64,000 nucleotides of DNA. It comes from Bacteroidota bacterium (GTDB taxonomy: Bacteria > Bacteroidota > Bacteroidia > Chitinophagales > LD1). Positions within the stretch are counted from its first letter, which is position 1, and each line of letters begins with the position of its first letter. Below, piece after piece: positions 44,516 through 53,788 of the stretch. The notes beneath the pieces were generated by a model. That model was not told the DNA's origin, searched no databases, and saw only the letters and a program-made list of their open reading frames with translations. A program made the translations under genes and the position numbers. The stretch is taken from NCBI GenBank assembly GCA_018267385.1, contig JAFDYN010000012.1, positions 39,644 through 103,643 on the forward strand. Reading direction: 5' to 3'.

Positions 44516-45856
44516 CTATGCGCCTTTGCGTGGCAGCGCCTTAGATGCTTCCTCTGCCAGTACAGGTGAAAGATAAGCATTGTCTTTGGATGCCTTGGCG
44601 CTCAGCTCGGCGGCTTTGGCGGTATCACCAGCCTTTTGATAGATCAGTGCAGCGTGTGTGAGCAGGGTCGGGTTTTGAGAGTTGGTCTTGAGGGCCACAG
44701 CTATGTACTTGACAGCCTCAGCATAGTTACCCTTCTTGTAGTTGACCCAGGCCAGCGTTTCGTTTGCATCTATATTATCCGGGCGACGATTGTATTCCAT
44801 CTGAGCATGTTCCAGCGCTTTACTATAGTCGCCTGTCTTGACATATACATATGCCAGCTCACGGTCTGAGTAGTGGCCTATAGATGCATCATTGGTGCCT
44901 GCCTGTGCATCGCCATTCAGTTTGTCTAGGACTTTCTTGGCTGTGGCATCAGACTTTGCCTTATCACCATTCAGCGCATAGAGGTCTATCAGCTCATCTT
45001 TGAAAGAATAATCCTCTACCAGTGCATCAGCCTTTTCATAGTTTGCTATCGCGTTTTTGTAATCCTTATTGCTCTCTGCCAGTCTGCCCAGGCCGGCATA
45101 GGCGTATGCATAGTCAGGACGTTCGTACAGCGCCAGTTCGTATTCACGCTGGGCTTCCTTTCGCATGCCGGTATTCTCATAGAGGTGGCCGAGCTGTATG
45201 CGCGCCCACTCTGTCTCCTCTGCACCGGGGTAGCCCGCCGTGACTGCCATCTTCATAGCCTCTATAGCGCCAGGATAGTCGCCATGTATCTCACGCAGAT
45301 AGGACACACGTGAGTAGGAGCGCAGGTCAGGGCGGATAGAAACCATCTTGTCAGTAGCTTCCACGGCTTTGGCATAATTTCCCAGCTCTACGTAGGAGTC
45401 TGTCATCAGGCCATAGACGAATGAGTTGTAAGGATTGACCTTCTGCGCCTTTTGTGCATAGGTGAGGCCATCTGCAAAGTGGTGCTCTGACAGATAGAGC
45501 ATAGATTTGAAGCAGAGCGCCTCAAAATTGACTGAGTCGGCCTGCAGGGTTTTATCTACGAGCTGCATGGCTGCGCGATCGTAGTAGAGGTGGTCGCCGG
45601 TCACACGTGCCTCCTGTATATAGAGAGCTGCGAGCTGCAGCTTGAGTTTTTCATCTGTAGGTTGCTGCTGTATTTTGGTGTATAGTTCGGCAGCTTTGTT
45701 TTTGGTCTCCGTCCAGTCTGGCTGTGCTGCCAGGCGTCCGGTCCGCTCTTTGATAGGGAGTATAGTAGCTTCTTTCTTCTTGTCTCGGATGATCACAAAT
45801 CCTACCACCAGGCAGGCTATGAGGATCAGGGCTGGGTATATTAGTTTCTTGTTCAT
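44516..45856 (-). CDS. Membrane-anchored tetratricopeptide repeat protein
   Basis: 446 residues. One N-terminal helix (KLIYPALILIACLVVGFVII) anchors about nine TPR units spread over 55-435 (YAKAVEATDKMVSIRPD, KNAIANYEKADALVED, YAEAVKYIAVALKTNSQNP and others). A protein-interaction scaffold facing the periplasm. It lies between the second DUF4331 gene and the HupE/UreJ-like gene; a terminator-like hairpin in the 107-bp gap upstream suggests it is expressed at lower level than the DUF4331 genes. Confidence 0.87.
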   Translation of the reverse strand: MNKKLIYPALILIACLVVGFVIIRDKKKEATILPIKERTGRLAAQPDWTETKNKAAELYTKIQQQPTDEKLKLQLAALYIQEARVTGDHLYYDRAAMQLVDKTLQADSVNFEALCFKSMLYLSEHHFADGLTYAQKAQKVNPYNSFVYGLMTDSYVELGNYAKAVEATDKMVSIRPDLRSYSRVSYLREIHGDYPGAIEAMKMAVTAGYPGAEETEWARIQLGHLYENTGMRKEAQREYELALYERPDYAYAYAGLGRLAESNKDYKNAIANYEKADALVEDYSFKDELIDLYALNGDKAKSDATAKKVLDKLNGDAQAGTNDASIGHYSDRELAYVYVKTGDYSKALEHAQMEYNRRPDNIDANETLAWVNYKKGNYAEAVKYIAVALKTNSQNPTLLTHAALIYQKAGDTAKAAELSAKASKDNAYLSPVLAEEASKALPRKGA

Positions 45857-45915
45857 TGTGGTATTCTTTAAAGTTTAAAAGAGGACGAATCGTTCAATTT
45901 TCTGAGAGTGATAAA

Positions 45916-45945
45916 AGAGACCCGTCCCCGTCGGGACGAGCCTCT
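45916..45945 (-). terminator. Intra-operon terminator or attenuator
   Basis: On the minus strand an AGAG...CTCT outer stem with inner CGTCCC/GGGACG pairs around a gacg loop, then CTCTTTTATC. It separates the DUF4331 genes from the TPR and HupE/UreJ-like genes. Confidence 0.7.
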
Positions 45946-45963
45946 TACCACTTTGAACAAACA

Positions 45964-48045
45964 TTAATTCATTTTGAGTAGCTCCAGTGTCTGCTGGCTA
46001 CTACCTTGCACCGAGCGGGCAAAGTAAGTGCCGGTTTGCAGGTCACTGCCGCTCCAGTTTATAGTATAGTCTCCCGGTTGCTTCTTCTCATTGACCAGGG
46101 TCCTGATCAGCCTGCCCTGCACATCATAGAGCATGATGGTCACGGTAGTAGCTTCCGACACATGGTATTTGATCGTATTGCCACCTGTGAAAGGGTTAGG
46201 ATAAGTAGTCATGACCACATCTGGTGAGCTGAGGCCGAGGATACCTGTAGGGGTAGCCATCAGCACCGTAGGCTGAGTATAGGCCACTGCCTGACCACCG
46301 CCATCACCTGTACCTGGCCACGGGGTCTGTACAAATGGGAAGGACGAGCGGAAAGTAGTGTCATTATGCGTCACACCGGTAGAGTAGCCGAGTACGCTCA
46401 GCAGCTGCGGTGTGAGCGGGCTCTGAGTAGCAGAGGTGTCATCATCATAGAAGAGGCCGATAGCTGCCAAAGCGGCGCCAGACACAGCCTGCAGCTCGAT
46501 ACGAGTCACATCATCCTCCAGGCGGCGACCATTAGGGAAGCCATCCATATTAGGAATGCGCTGGATAGCGGTGGTCTGATTGAAGCGTGGATCAGTGATA
46601 CCGAGTACGGCTGCCGCAAAGAGACCTTCGCTGCTAAAGTCTGCACTATTGCGCGGTGTAGCAGGGGTAGCCATATTGAGGCGGAGCATATCACCTCCGT
46701 TTGGCAGGAAGTTATTCACAAAAGGCTTACCAGCTGAGAATGGATTGCCAGGTGTCTTGCCGGTAGCCAGCTGATACGGTGACTGATTAGGCACACCGGT
46801 ATGGAATATCGGCCAGATATCTGCAGAGCGTGGTGAATGATTGTCCGGAGCCAGTAGCGAAGCGTATGGACCGTTGAAAGCTGAAGTACTGAAGCCTGGT
46901 ATCTGCAGTGGTGCCAGGATATTGGACGCTACAGGATAGAGGCCCTGCTGATCATTGCCAAAGCCTACATTGCCATAGCTGGTAAATGAATTGCGCTGTA
47001 TGTGCAGTGCAGAGAAAGCCGGCACAGCAGCAGCGTAGGCATGTGTATCCATGTACAGCGCCAGCTCCGGCTGATAGAAGTAAGGACCGAATGTAGCACG
47101 GTTGGCCAGATCGTCATACGGAGTCAGTGAGTTCCATTGATCCTTCATGCCGATAGGTATGACAGCTTCATTGGTCAGTGGCATGCCGAGGCGTGATACC
47201 TGTACCCAGTTTCCTGAGTAGCTTTCTTTGCCAGCGCTCAGTGTCCTGATCTGCTGGCGGCTGGCAGATGCCCACACACCGATCACATAGTCACCATCCA
47301 GGATATCGGTAGCCATAGACACAGGATTACCGTTCTTCTGCAGGTTTGCGATAGGGACTTCGAGTGCTATGGTACACACATTCTTGCGCTTCAGGCCATC
47401 ACGTGGCGCACCTGTGGCCTGGCGTGGCGCATCACCGAGGTCAAAGATGCCACCGAGGTCTACGAAGAAAGCATCATCTGAGGTACCAGCAAATACTCGC
47501 TCACCAGAAGTGGCAGTAGTGATAGCATTGTTGAATAGTGTGCCATACTGCGTATTGAGACCGGCAGCACTCTCTATAGAGCGAGGGCCGATATTAGGCG
47601 GAGGCACTACGCCATTACTTACTACTGTAGTGAAGGCACCACCTGCTACGCTTTTCTCCAGGGTATAGGTCGTCTTGGCATTTTGCTGGCCCAGACGGAT
47701 ATTAAAGAAAGTAGTGGGGTCCTGGTTTGTCTTGTGAAATGTGAAGCGATAGGTCACATCATCGCCTGTCGTAGCCGTGTTATTGTCCACGTGTATCTCG
47801 TAGCGGATATTTTCACCAAAGCTGTAATAGTTTGGCCCGCCGTGAGGGAGCTGTAGTGGCACATAGTTAGCTATCAGGATCACCTTGGTGGAGTCTGTAG
47901 GACTGCGAAAGGCGTAGACGTCCGTATTGTCCGCCAGGGGGTCATTGGCTATCAGCGGTGCCTCGCGGTGGCTCGATGCGAAGGCGCTGATGGAACCCAG
48001 AGCCATACCGATGGCGAGGGCTGCATTCTTTATATTTCTTTTCAT
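45964..48045 (-). CDS. DUF4331 family exported protein with T9SS sorting domain
   Basis: 693 residues from the ATG at 48045, which opens a signal peptide (KRNIKNAALAIGMALGSISAFA); a longer frame would add 19 polar residues. The DUF4331 domain starts with ASSHREAPLIANDPLADNTDVYAF and contains a later NDDTTFRSSFPFVQTPWPG. The final 85 residues (VVMTTYPNPFTGGNTIKYHV ... GTYFARSVQGSSQQ) form a T9SS type A domain, so this copy is sent to the cell surface, unlike the upstream paralogue. DUF4331 has no established function; context suggests an envelope role with the metal permease and TonB receptor. Confidence 0.9.
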   Translation of the reverse strand: MKRNIKNAALAIGMALGSISAFASSHREAPLIANDPLADNTDVYAFRSPTDSTKVILIANYVPLQLPHGGPNYYSFGENIRYEIHVDNNTATTGDDVTYRFTFHKTNQDPTTFFNIRLGQQNAKTTYTLEKSVAGGAFTTVVSNGVVPPPNIGPRSIESAAGLNTQYGTLFNNAITTATSGERVFAGTSDDAFFVDLGGIFDLGDAPRQATGAPRDGLKRKNVCTIALEVPIANLQKNGNPVSMATDILDGDYVIGVWASASRQQIRTLSAGKESYSGNWVQVSRLGMPLTNEAVIPIGMKDQWNSLTPYDDLANRATFGPYFYQPELALYMDTHAYAAAVPAFSALHIQRNSFTSYGNVGFGNDQQGLYPVASNILAPLQIPGFSTSAFNGPYASLLAPDNHSPRSADIWPIFHTGVPNQSPYQLATGKTPGNPFSAGKPFVNNFLPNGGDMLRLNMATPATPRNSADFSSEGLFAAAVLGITDPRFNQTTAIQRIPNMDGFPNGRRLEDDVTRIELQAVSGAALAAIGLFYDDDTSATQSPLTPQLLSVLGYSTGVTHNDTTFRSSFPFVQTPWPGTGDGGGQAVAYTQPTVLMATPTGILGLSSPDVVMTTYPNPFTGGNTIKYHVSEATTVTIMLYDVQGRLIRTLVNEKKQPGDYTINWSGSDLQTGTYFARSVQGSSQQTLELLKMN

Positions 48046-48077
48046 GATATTATTCTGTTTTTCAGTTATGAATGGAC

Positions 48078-49832
48078 TTAGTTGACTGCGGTGCCTCTCC
48101 ATGGCGTTTGTACATACGGGAATGCTACCTTGAATGTCGTGTCATTCTTCTCTACACCTGTAGAGTATTGGAGCACATTGGTCAGGTAGTTGGTCACCGG
48201 AGATGCATTAGGATTCTGTGCATCATAGTCATCGTACCACAGGCCTATGGCTGCCAGTGCAGCGCCGGATACAGCCTGCAGTTCTATGCGGATCACATCA
48301 TCCTCCAGGCGGCGACCGTTAGGGAAACCATCCATATTAGGGATCAGCTGCAGTGTATCAGAACCATTGAAACGCGGATCAGTCAGACCCAGTACCGCTG
48401 CGGCAAAGAGGCCCTCGCTGCTGAAGTCTGCGCTGGTACGTGAGGTAGGCGGCACAGCCATATTGAGGCGCAGCATATCTCCACCGTTTGGCAGGAAGTT
48501 ATTGACGAATGGCTTGCCTATAGCTAGGGGGTTGCCGTTCTTGCCTGTTGCCAGTTGGTATGGAGGCAGGTTAGGCACACCGGTGTGGAAGATAGGCCAG
48601 AGATCTACTGAGCGCGGAGACGTAGGCCCAGCCAGCAGCAGTTTGCCAAAGGTAGCTGTATCCAGTGCAGTACCGGTAGTAGCAGCCGCACCACGCAGTC
48701 CGTATACACCTGACTTGCCATTGCCAAAATCAAACTGGCCGAGTGAGCGATGCTGTATGCGCAGGGCACGGAGGGCAGGTACCGCACCGCCGTACAGGCT
48801 ATCATCCATATAGAGCGCCAGCTCAGGATTGTAAAAGTACTTACCAAAAGTAGCGAGGCTATCGAGATCCTGGTATGGTGTCATACCATTCCATTTGTCT
48901 TTTTGGCCTACCGGTATCACAGCCTCATTGGTCAGCGGCATGCCCAGGCGGGATACCTGTACCCATGTGCCGGTCTCTACTGAGCCACCACCTGTACCGT
49001 TGAGCGTTTTTACTGAATACCTGCTAGCAGATGCCCATACACCGATGGTGAAGTCAGGATCCAGTATGCTACTCGCTTGTGAAGGGCTCTTGCCTGCTTT
49101 CTGAAGGGTAGAGATAGCTACCTTGATAGCGATAGTGTGTACGTTGGTCTTGGCTACGCCGTCACGTACGGTGCCGCCATTCTGACGTGGTACATCACCC
49201 AAGTCAAAGATGCCACCGAGGTCTACGAAAAACGGATCATCTACAGGGCCGCAGAAGATCTTCTCACCACTGCTGGCAGTAGCGATAGCACCTGTCATCA
49301 GTGTATTGTAATCAGGAGTATTGAGACCGACCTGGCTCTCTATAGAGCGTGGACCGATATTGTTTGGTGGCACTATACCGTTGGCCACGATAGTGGTGAA
49401 GGAAGATCCACCGTTTGTGCTGCGCTCGCAGGTATACGTGGTCTTGAGGTTTTGCTGACCCAGGCGGATATTAAAGAATGTAGTTGGGTCCTGATTGGTC
49501 TGGTGAAAGGTGAAGCGATAAATAATGTCATCACCTGCCGTAGCAGTATTGTTGTCTATATGCACTTCATAGCGGATGTTCTCTCCGAATGTAGCATAGT
49601 TAGGTCCGCCGAATGGTAGCTCAGCGGGAATGTAGTTTGCGATGATCGTGATGTAGTTTGGATCATCAGGGCTACGGAATGCATAGAGGTCCGTATTGTC
49701 TGCCAGGGGGTCATTGGCTATCAGCGGAGCCTCCCTGTGGCTGGATGCCTGTACGAGTGCAGTGGAACCCAATAGCAGCATAGCTGTCATCGAGTTTTTG
49801 ATCCACGCCTTCGAGAGAAAAGTTCTTTTCAT
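48078..49832 (-). CDS. DUF4331 family exported protein, paralogue without sorting domain
   Basis: 584 residues. Signal peptide, then SSHREAPLIANDPLADNTDLYAF and the whole DUF4331 domain; it aligns along its length with the downstream gene (shared GGIFDLGD, WVQVSRLGMPLTNEAVIP, PYQLATGK, FVNNFLPNGGDMLRLNMA) but stops at QTPWRG, exactly where the other copy continues into a T9SS domain. It is therefore predicted to stay in the periplasm or be released. First gene of the operon; a TTAAACTTTAAA string lies just upstream. Confidence 0.9.
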   Translation of the reverse strand: MKRTFLSKAWIKNSMTAMLLLGSTALVQASSHREAPLIANDPLADNTDLYAFRSPDDPNYITIIANYIPAELPFGGPNYATFGENIRYEVHIDNNTATAGDDIIYRFTFHQTNQDPTTFFNIRLGQQNLKTTYTCERSTNGGSSFTTIVANGIVPPNNIGPRSIESQVGLNTPDYNTLMTGAIATASSGEKIFCGPVDDPFFVDLGGIFDLGDVPRQNGGTVRDGVAKTNVHTIAIKVAISTLQKAGKSPSQASSILDPDFTIGVWASASRYSVKTLNGTGGGSVETGTWVQVSRLGMPLTNEAVIPVGQKDKWNGMTPYQDLDSLATFGKYFYNPELALYMDDSLYGGAVPALRALRIQHRSLGQFDFGNGKSGVYGLRGAAATTGTALDTATFGKLLLAGPTSPRSVDLWPIFHTGVPNLPPYQLATGKNGNPLAIGKPFVNNFLPNGGDMLRLNMAVPPTSRTSADFSSEGLFAAAVLGLTDPRFNGSDTLQLIPNMDGFPNGRRLEDDVIRIELQAVSGAALAAIGLWYDDYDAQNPNASPVTNYLTNVLQYSTGVEKNDTTFKVAFPYVQTPWRGTAVN

Positions 49833-50144
49833 GGAATGTTGTTTAAAGTTTAAGAATCAAAATCGATGACGTTGTCTTGATCATCTTGTTTTGACATACG
49901 CATAGAAATTGCTGTTTGGATTTTGACTCTGGCAATGTTTGTGCTTGCCTCTTTTCAAATCAGAGTGTTTCAAAAAGATGGTATAATAGTTGACTGGCTG
50001 CCCCATATTTCCCCAAAAATCCAGTACACCGACTTTCACCGTAAGTATGATTTGATAAGACCTTCTGCTTTGAATAAACAGCTACCATCTCATCCTTGCA
50101 AGCCACTATCCCGTGCAGTATACCTGCGCAGGGAGAAGGCGCTG
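49833..50144. other. Divergent promoter region between DUF4331 operon and TonB receptor operon
   Basis: 312 bases without a supported gene. A plus-strand frame is open from 49923 but its first 74 residues look non-coding and the likely start of the small gene is at 50145. I see no clean TAnnTTTG box for either direction, so these genes may use an alternative sigma factor. No riboswitch recognised. Confidence 0.4.
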
Positions 50145-50501
50145 ATGATGGGCAAGCTCTCTAAGTTCATCCTCTTCTTCTACGTACTGTCACTGCTGCG
50201 CCCTGCAGTACCGATGGTGGCAGACTTTGTAGCGCATACTTTCTACGAGCAGGAGCATATCATGATGGTGCATGAGGTGAAGGGCAAGTTTCACATACAC
50301 GATGAGATAGGCAAAAAACTCAGCCACAATGAGCAGGAGAAAGGCAATATCACCAGCGTAGACATGGTAGAGTACTGCCACGCTGCTATCGTACACCTCC
50401 CTCCTATCCCCGCTATCCGCAGCAGCCGGATCCACATCACTGCTATCTCCTTTTGTCCATGCTATCAGCTGGATATCCTGTCTCCTCCGCCTTGTGCATA
50501 G
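50145..50501 (+). CDS. Small His/Cys-containing membrane protein upstream of the TonB receptor
   Basis: 118 residues from ATG-ATG at 50145/50148. One N-terminal helix (KFILFFYVLSLLRPAVPMVADFV), then a short soluble tail with HEVKGKFHIHDEIGKKLSHN, YCHAAIVHLPPIPAI, FCPCYQLD and a C-terminal PPPCA. Bacteroidota often carry small proteins of this plan (one helix, scattered His/Cys, Pro-Pro end) just ahead of TonB receptors; I recall them only as an uncharacterised group. The His and Cys residues suggest metal contact. Start is inferred. Confidence 0.6.
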   Translation: MMGKLSKFILFFYVLSLLRPAVPMVADFVAHTFYEQEHIMMVHEVKGKFHIHDEIGKKLSHNEQEKGNITSVDMVEYCHAAIVHLPPIPAIRSSRIHITAISFCPCYQLDILSPPPCA

Positions 50502-50640
50502 CATTCTCTGGCATCCCACAGTCATGGAGTAGCTGCCGCTATGGTGGCTACAGGATGATATGGTATAGCTGTGTCACGGCATGCCGGAATAAACCCGCAC
50601 AAGGAATCAAAATCTACTTTTTAGTTGTCAAACATTTATC

Positions 50641-50672
50641 AGGATGTATTCCCCACTGTGGGCATACATCCT
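50641..50672. promoter_or_regulatory. Hairpin with 16-mer shared with the sigma-factor upstream region
   Basis: AGGATGTAT and ATACATCCT form 9-bp outer arms around CCCAC-T-GTGGG. The inner ccccactgtgggcata (50651-50666) recurs at 53054-53069 with one change. It ends 74 bp before the TonB receptor ATG. No T run follows, so it is more likely an operator or leader structure than a terminator. Confidence 0.5.
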
Positions 50673-50745
50673 GCTATCGAGGCCCACCGCATTCACCAGA
50701 AAATTTTTCTGAAAAATATTTTTTTGTCCATCCCTGATCTCTTTT

Positions 50746-53046
50746 ATGAAGAAAACATCTACCTCTCTCTACTGCCTGATGCTGATCCTGCTACTTCCCG
50801 TAATAGCAATAGCTCATGAAGCCTCTATCAAAGGCAAGCTCACCAATGCCTATACACACACGGCCATCGCTGGTGTCACCGTATCACTCAAAGGAACTGA
50901 GCTGCACATGGAGACAGATAGCTTCGGTGCCTACCACTTCACGGATATACCGGCGCGCAACTATACGGTGGTCTTTGAGCGTAGCGACTACTTCCGTACT
51001 GAGCGGGAGATAGACCTGAAGGAAAATACAACCAAAGAGCTCAATATCTCCATGACACCGGAGATGATAGAGCTGCAAACCGCAGAGGTGGCTAGTGCCA
51101 GGGCAACTTCGGCATCCTCCTCCGCACTCATCAGCGCACTAGATATGGAGCTGCGCCCTCGCAATAGCGCCCAAGACCTCCTGAAAAGCGTGCCCGGCAT
51201 CTTCACCGCACAGCATCAGGGCGGTGCCAAGGCTGAGCAGATCTTCATACGTGGCTATGACTGTGACCACGGTACGGATATCAATCTCTCTATGGATGGC
51301 GTACCTATCAATCTGCCCTCTCACGCACATGGTCAGGGCTATGCTGATATGCACTTCCTCATAGCAGATGTGGTGTCTGCACTGGATGTGTACAAGGGCC
51401 CCTTCCAGGCGCAGTTTGGAGATTTCTATACGGGTGGCGCAGTGGCCTTTCGCACCTATGATACATTGCCGCATAGCCAGATACGATTGGAGTTTGGTAC
51501 GGCGCCTACGCAGCGGGCATTTGCTACCAGCCGCGTATTGTTTGCGCTGAACATCCCTACCAATATCTCGCGCCTGCAATCCTACATCGCTGCGGAGTAC
51601 AGCTACTCGCCGGGCTACTTTGATGTGAATGCGAAGTATAGCAAGTTCAACATCTTTGGCAAGATGAAGTATAAGCTGTCTGACAATACCTCTCTCGCGC
51701 TCAGCGTGGCCAGCTATGCAGCCTCATGGACAGGCTCAGGCCAGATACCGGAGCGTGCGGTGGAGCAGGGCATCATTGACCGGTTCGGCGGTATAGACCC
51801 TACGGAGGGCGGCAGCACAGACCGCACGGTGGTCAATATGATGCTGAACCACCACACGGACAACAGCCAGTTTCTCCTCAATATGTATTACCAGCGCTAT
51901 GGCCTCACGCTGTACAATGATTTTACTTTCTTCCTCAATGATCCTGTGCATGGCGATGAGATAGAGCAGGACGATGACCGCAATGTCTTTGGTTTCAACA
52001 CACAGTATTCTAAGTTTTACGACCTGGGCAAGCTGCATACGAAATCTACCTTTGGTGGAGGCATCCGTACGGATGTTATACACACTACCCTCTGGCATGT
52101 GCAGAAGCGTGTACGCCTGGACGAGCGTGGCGATGACAACCTAAGTACGACCAATGCCAACCTCTGGTTCAAGCAAGACTTTAATGTGGCAAAGTGGTTC
52201 CGCTTTGATGCGGCGGTGCGGATGGACTACTCCATCTTTCAAGACCGCGACAATCACCCTGACTCTGCCTACAACCGCTCCGGTACTAACTATCAGCTCC
52301 TGCCTACCTACAAGCTCAACTTCGTTTTCACGCCAGTGAGCTATGTACAGCTATTTATCAATAACGGGATGGGCTACCATTCTAATGACACCCGCGCAGT
52401 GGTGCAAGACTCACGGCATATCCTGCCGATGGTTTTCTCCTCTGAGGTGGGCGCTACAGTGCGTATCGGTGCCCGCGCTATCATCACTACCTCGCTCTAC
52501 CTGCAGGATGCGAGTGACGAGCTGGTCTTCAGCTCAGACGAAGCGATGACGGAAGACAATGGCTCCAGCCGCCGCATGGGCATAGATGTAAGTGGCCGGG
52601 TGCAGATCACCCGCTGGCTGCTGGCAGATGTAGATATCAACTACTCTCACAACCGCCTCACAGATAAATTTCTGGGCAAGCAATCTGCTACGGACTACTA
52701 CGTGCCACTGGCACCGAGCTTTACCTCTCAGGGTGGCCTCACGGTGCGCCACAGGAGCGGATTCAAGGCACGCCTCGGCTACCGCGCCATGCTGGACCGC
52801 CCGGCCAATGAGGACAACTCTATCATAGCCAGAGGCTACTACGTGATGGACGCCATGATCGCCTTTGAGCGCAAGCGCTACCAGGTGAGCCTGACAGTCG
52901 AGAACCTGCTCAACACAAAGTGGAACGAAGCACAATTTGCCACAGAGACAAGATTAGCAAATGAGGCTGCATCGGCCGACCAGCTATGCTTTACCGCAGG
53001 TACACCTGTGTCACTGAAGCTTGGCGTGAGCTACTTCTTTAAATAG
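50746..53046 (+). CDS. TonB-dependent outer-membrane receptor, probable metal or metallophore uptake
   Basis: 766 residues. Signal peptide (1-23); carboxypeptidase regulatory-like domain (25-105: GKLTNAYTHTAIAGVTVSLKGTEL); plug domain (about 120-235); a 22-strand barrel ending VSLKLGVSYFFK with terminal aromatic residues. The plug carries an unusual string of metal-type residues, Cys173, His175, His193, His195 and His203 in RGYDCDHGTD and PSHAHGQGYADMHF. With the HupE/UreJ-like permease next door, uptake of Ni, Co or a related metal is the best guess. It may form an operon with the small His/Cys protein. Confidence 0.9.
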   Translation: MKKTSTSLYCLMLILLLPVIAIAHEASIKGKLTNAYTHTAIAGVTVSLKGTELHMETDSFGAYHFTDIPARNYTVVFERSDYFRTEREIDLKENTTKELNISMTPEMIELQTAEVASARATSASSSALISALDMELRPRNSAQDLLKSVPGIFTAQHQGGAKAEQIFIRGYDCDHGTDINLSMDGVPINLPSHAHGQGYADMHFLIADVVSALDVYKGPFQAQFGDFYTGGAVAFRTYDTLPHSQIRLEFGTAPTQRAFATSRVLFALNIPTNISRLQSYIAAEYSYSPGYFDVNAKYSKFNIFGKMKYKLSDNTSLALSVASYAASWTGSGQIPERAVEQGIIDRFGGIDPTEGGSTDRTVVNMMLNHHTDNSQFLLNMYYQRYGLTLYNDFTFFLNDPVHGDEIEQDDDRNVFGFNTQYSKFYDLGKLHTKSTFGGGIRTDVIHTTLWHVQKRVRLDERGDDNLSTTNANLWFKQDFNVAKWFRFDAAVRMDYSIFQDRDNHPDSAYNRSGTNYQLLPTYKLNFVFTPVSYVQLFINNGMGYHSNDTRAVVQDSRHILPMVFSSEVGATVRIGARAIITTSLYLQDASDELVFSSDEAMTEDNGSSRRMGIDVSGRVQITRWLLADVDINYSHNRLTDKFLGKQSATDYYVPLAPSFTSQGGLTVRHRSGFKARLGYRAMLDRPANEDNSIIARGYYVMDAMIAFERKRYQVSLTVENLLNTKWNEAQFATETRLANEAASADQLCFTAGTPVSLKLGVSYFFK

Positions 53047-53053
53047 CCAATAG

Positions 53054-53069
53054 CCCCACTATGGGCATA
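53054..53069. promoter_or_regulatory. Second copy of the 16-mer, upstream of the ECF sigma gene
   Basis: ccccactatgggcata matches 15 of 16 bases at 50651-50666. It lies just past the TonB receptor stop and 173 bp before the sigma-factor start, so both the receptor and the sigma operon have one copy upstream. Confidence 0.4.
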
Positions 53070-53242
53070 TTTCACTGGAAATTAACGATCTGGGGAAACG
53101 CGCTGTTTTGCTTAGCAACCGTCAAAAAGGTCTATTTGCCCAGCTAAACATCCAAAAACCTTTCTACATCCGTACCTTTATATAGTTCGTAGATATAGAT
53201 GGCACCACTTTTGCCGCCCCTGATCAACGAAACTCTACTACT

Positions 53243-53788
53243 TTGAAACAAAACATCCCGGAACAGGAACTGATTGACCTTATCAAGCGACAGCGTAAGG
53301 AAGGCTACGACCTTCTTTACAACCTATATGCGAATGCGATCTACACAGTGATATGCCGCTCCGTGACCGATACGGCTGTGGCAGAAGACCTGCTGCAAGA
53401 GGTGTTTGTGAAAATATGGCGGAATATTGATAAATATGACTCTGATAAGGGAAGGCTGTATACCTGGCTGGTACGCCTGACGCGCAATGTCTGTATAGAC
53501 CACCTGCGTAGCTGTGAGCATAGGAATGCGCAGGCTACAAGGGAGAATACGGATGACATACGCGAGATGGCAGACAAAAAGGACCGCGAGATAGACTACG
53601 GCATGATGGCAGTGATAGCCCGCATGGAGCCAAAGTACAGGGAGGTGATAGACATGGTGTTTTATCACAACTACTCTCATATAGAGGCTGCAGAGGTGCT
53701 GGGGCTGCCACTAGGCACGCTGAAATCACGCGTACGTATGGCTCTGATCATGCTTAAATCATCATTGCAACTGACAGGACATGAATAA
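53243..53788 (+). CDS. ECF-type RNA polymerase sigma factor
   Basis: 181 residues from a TTG start. Region 2 (AYTVICRSVTD-like INAIYT..DTAVAEDLLQEVFVKIWRNIDKYD, RLYTWLVRLTRNVCIDHLR) and region 4 (IDMVFYHNYSHIEAAEVLGLPLGTLKSRVRMAL) are both clear, with no extra C-terminal domain. It overlaps the cupin anti-sigma gene by 8 bp. Placed after a TonB receptor, it probably directs transcription of envelope or metal genes on release from its partner. Confidence 0.93.
   Translation: MKQNIPEQELIDLIKRQRKEGYDLLYNLYANAIYTVICRSVTDTAVAEDLLQEVFVKIWRNIDKYDSDKGRLYTWLVRLTRNVCIDHLRSCEHRNAQATRENTDDIREMADKKDREIDYGMMAVIARMEPKYREVIDMVFYHNYSHIEAAEVLGLPLGTLKSRVRMALIMLKSSLQLTGHE

Noticed and set aside
49923..50144. 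N-terminal extension of the small His/Cys protein
   Set aside because: The first 74 codons have no conserved features and would put the membrane helix in the middle; the ATG-ATG at 50145 starts it directly.
50502..50745. Possible cobalamin or other riboswitch before the TonB receptor
   Set aside because: No B12-box-like or other recognised conserved core; only a simple hairpin is visible.
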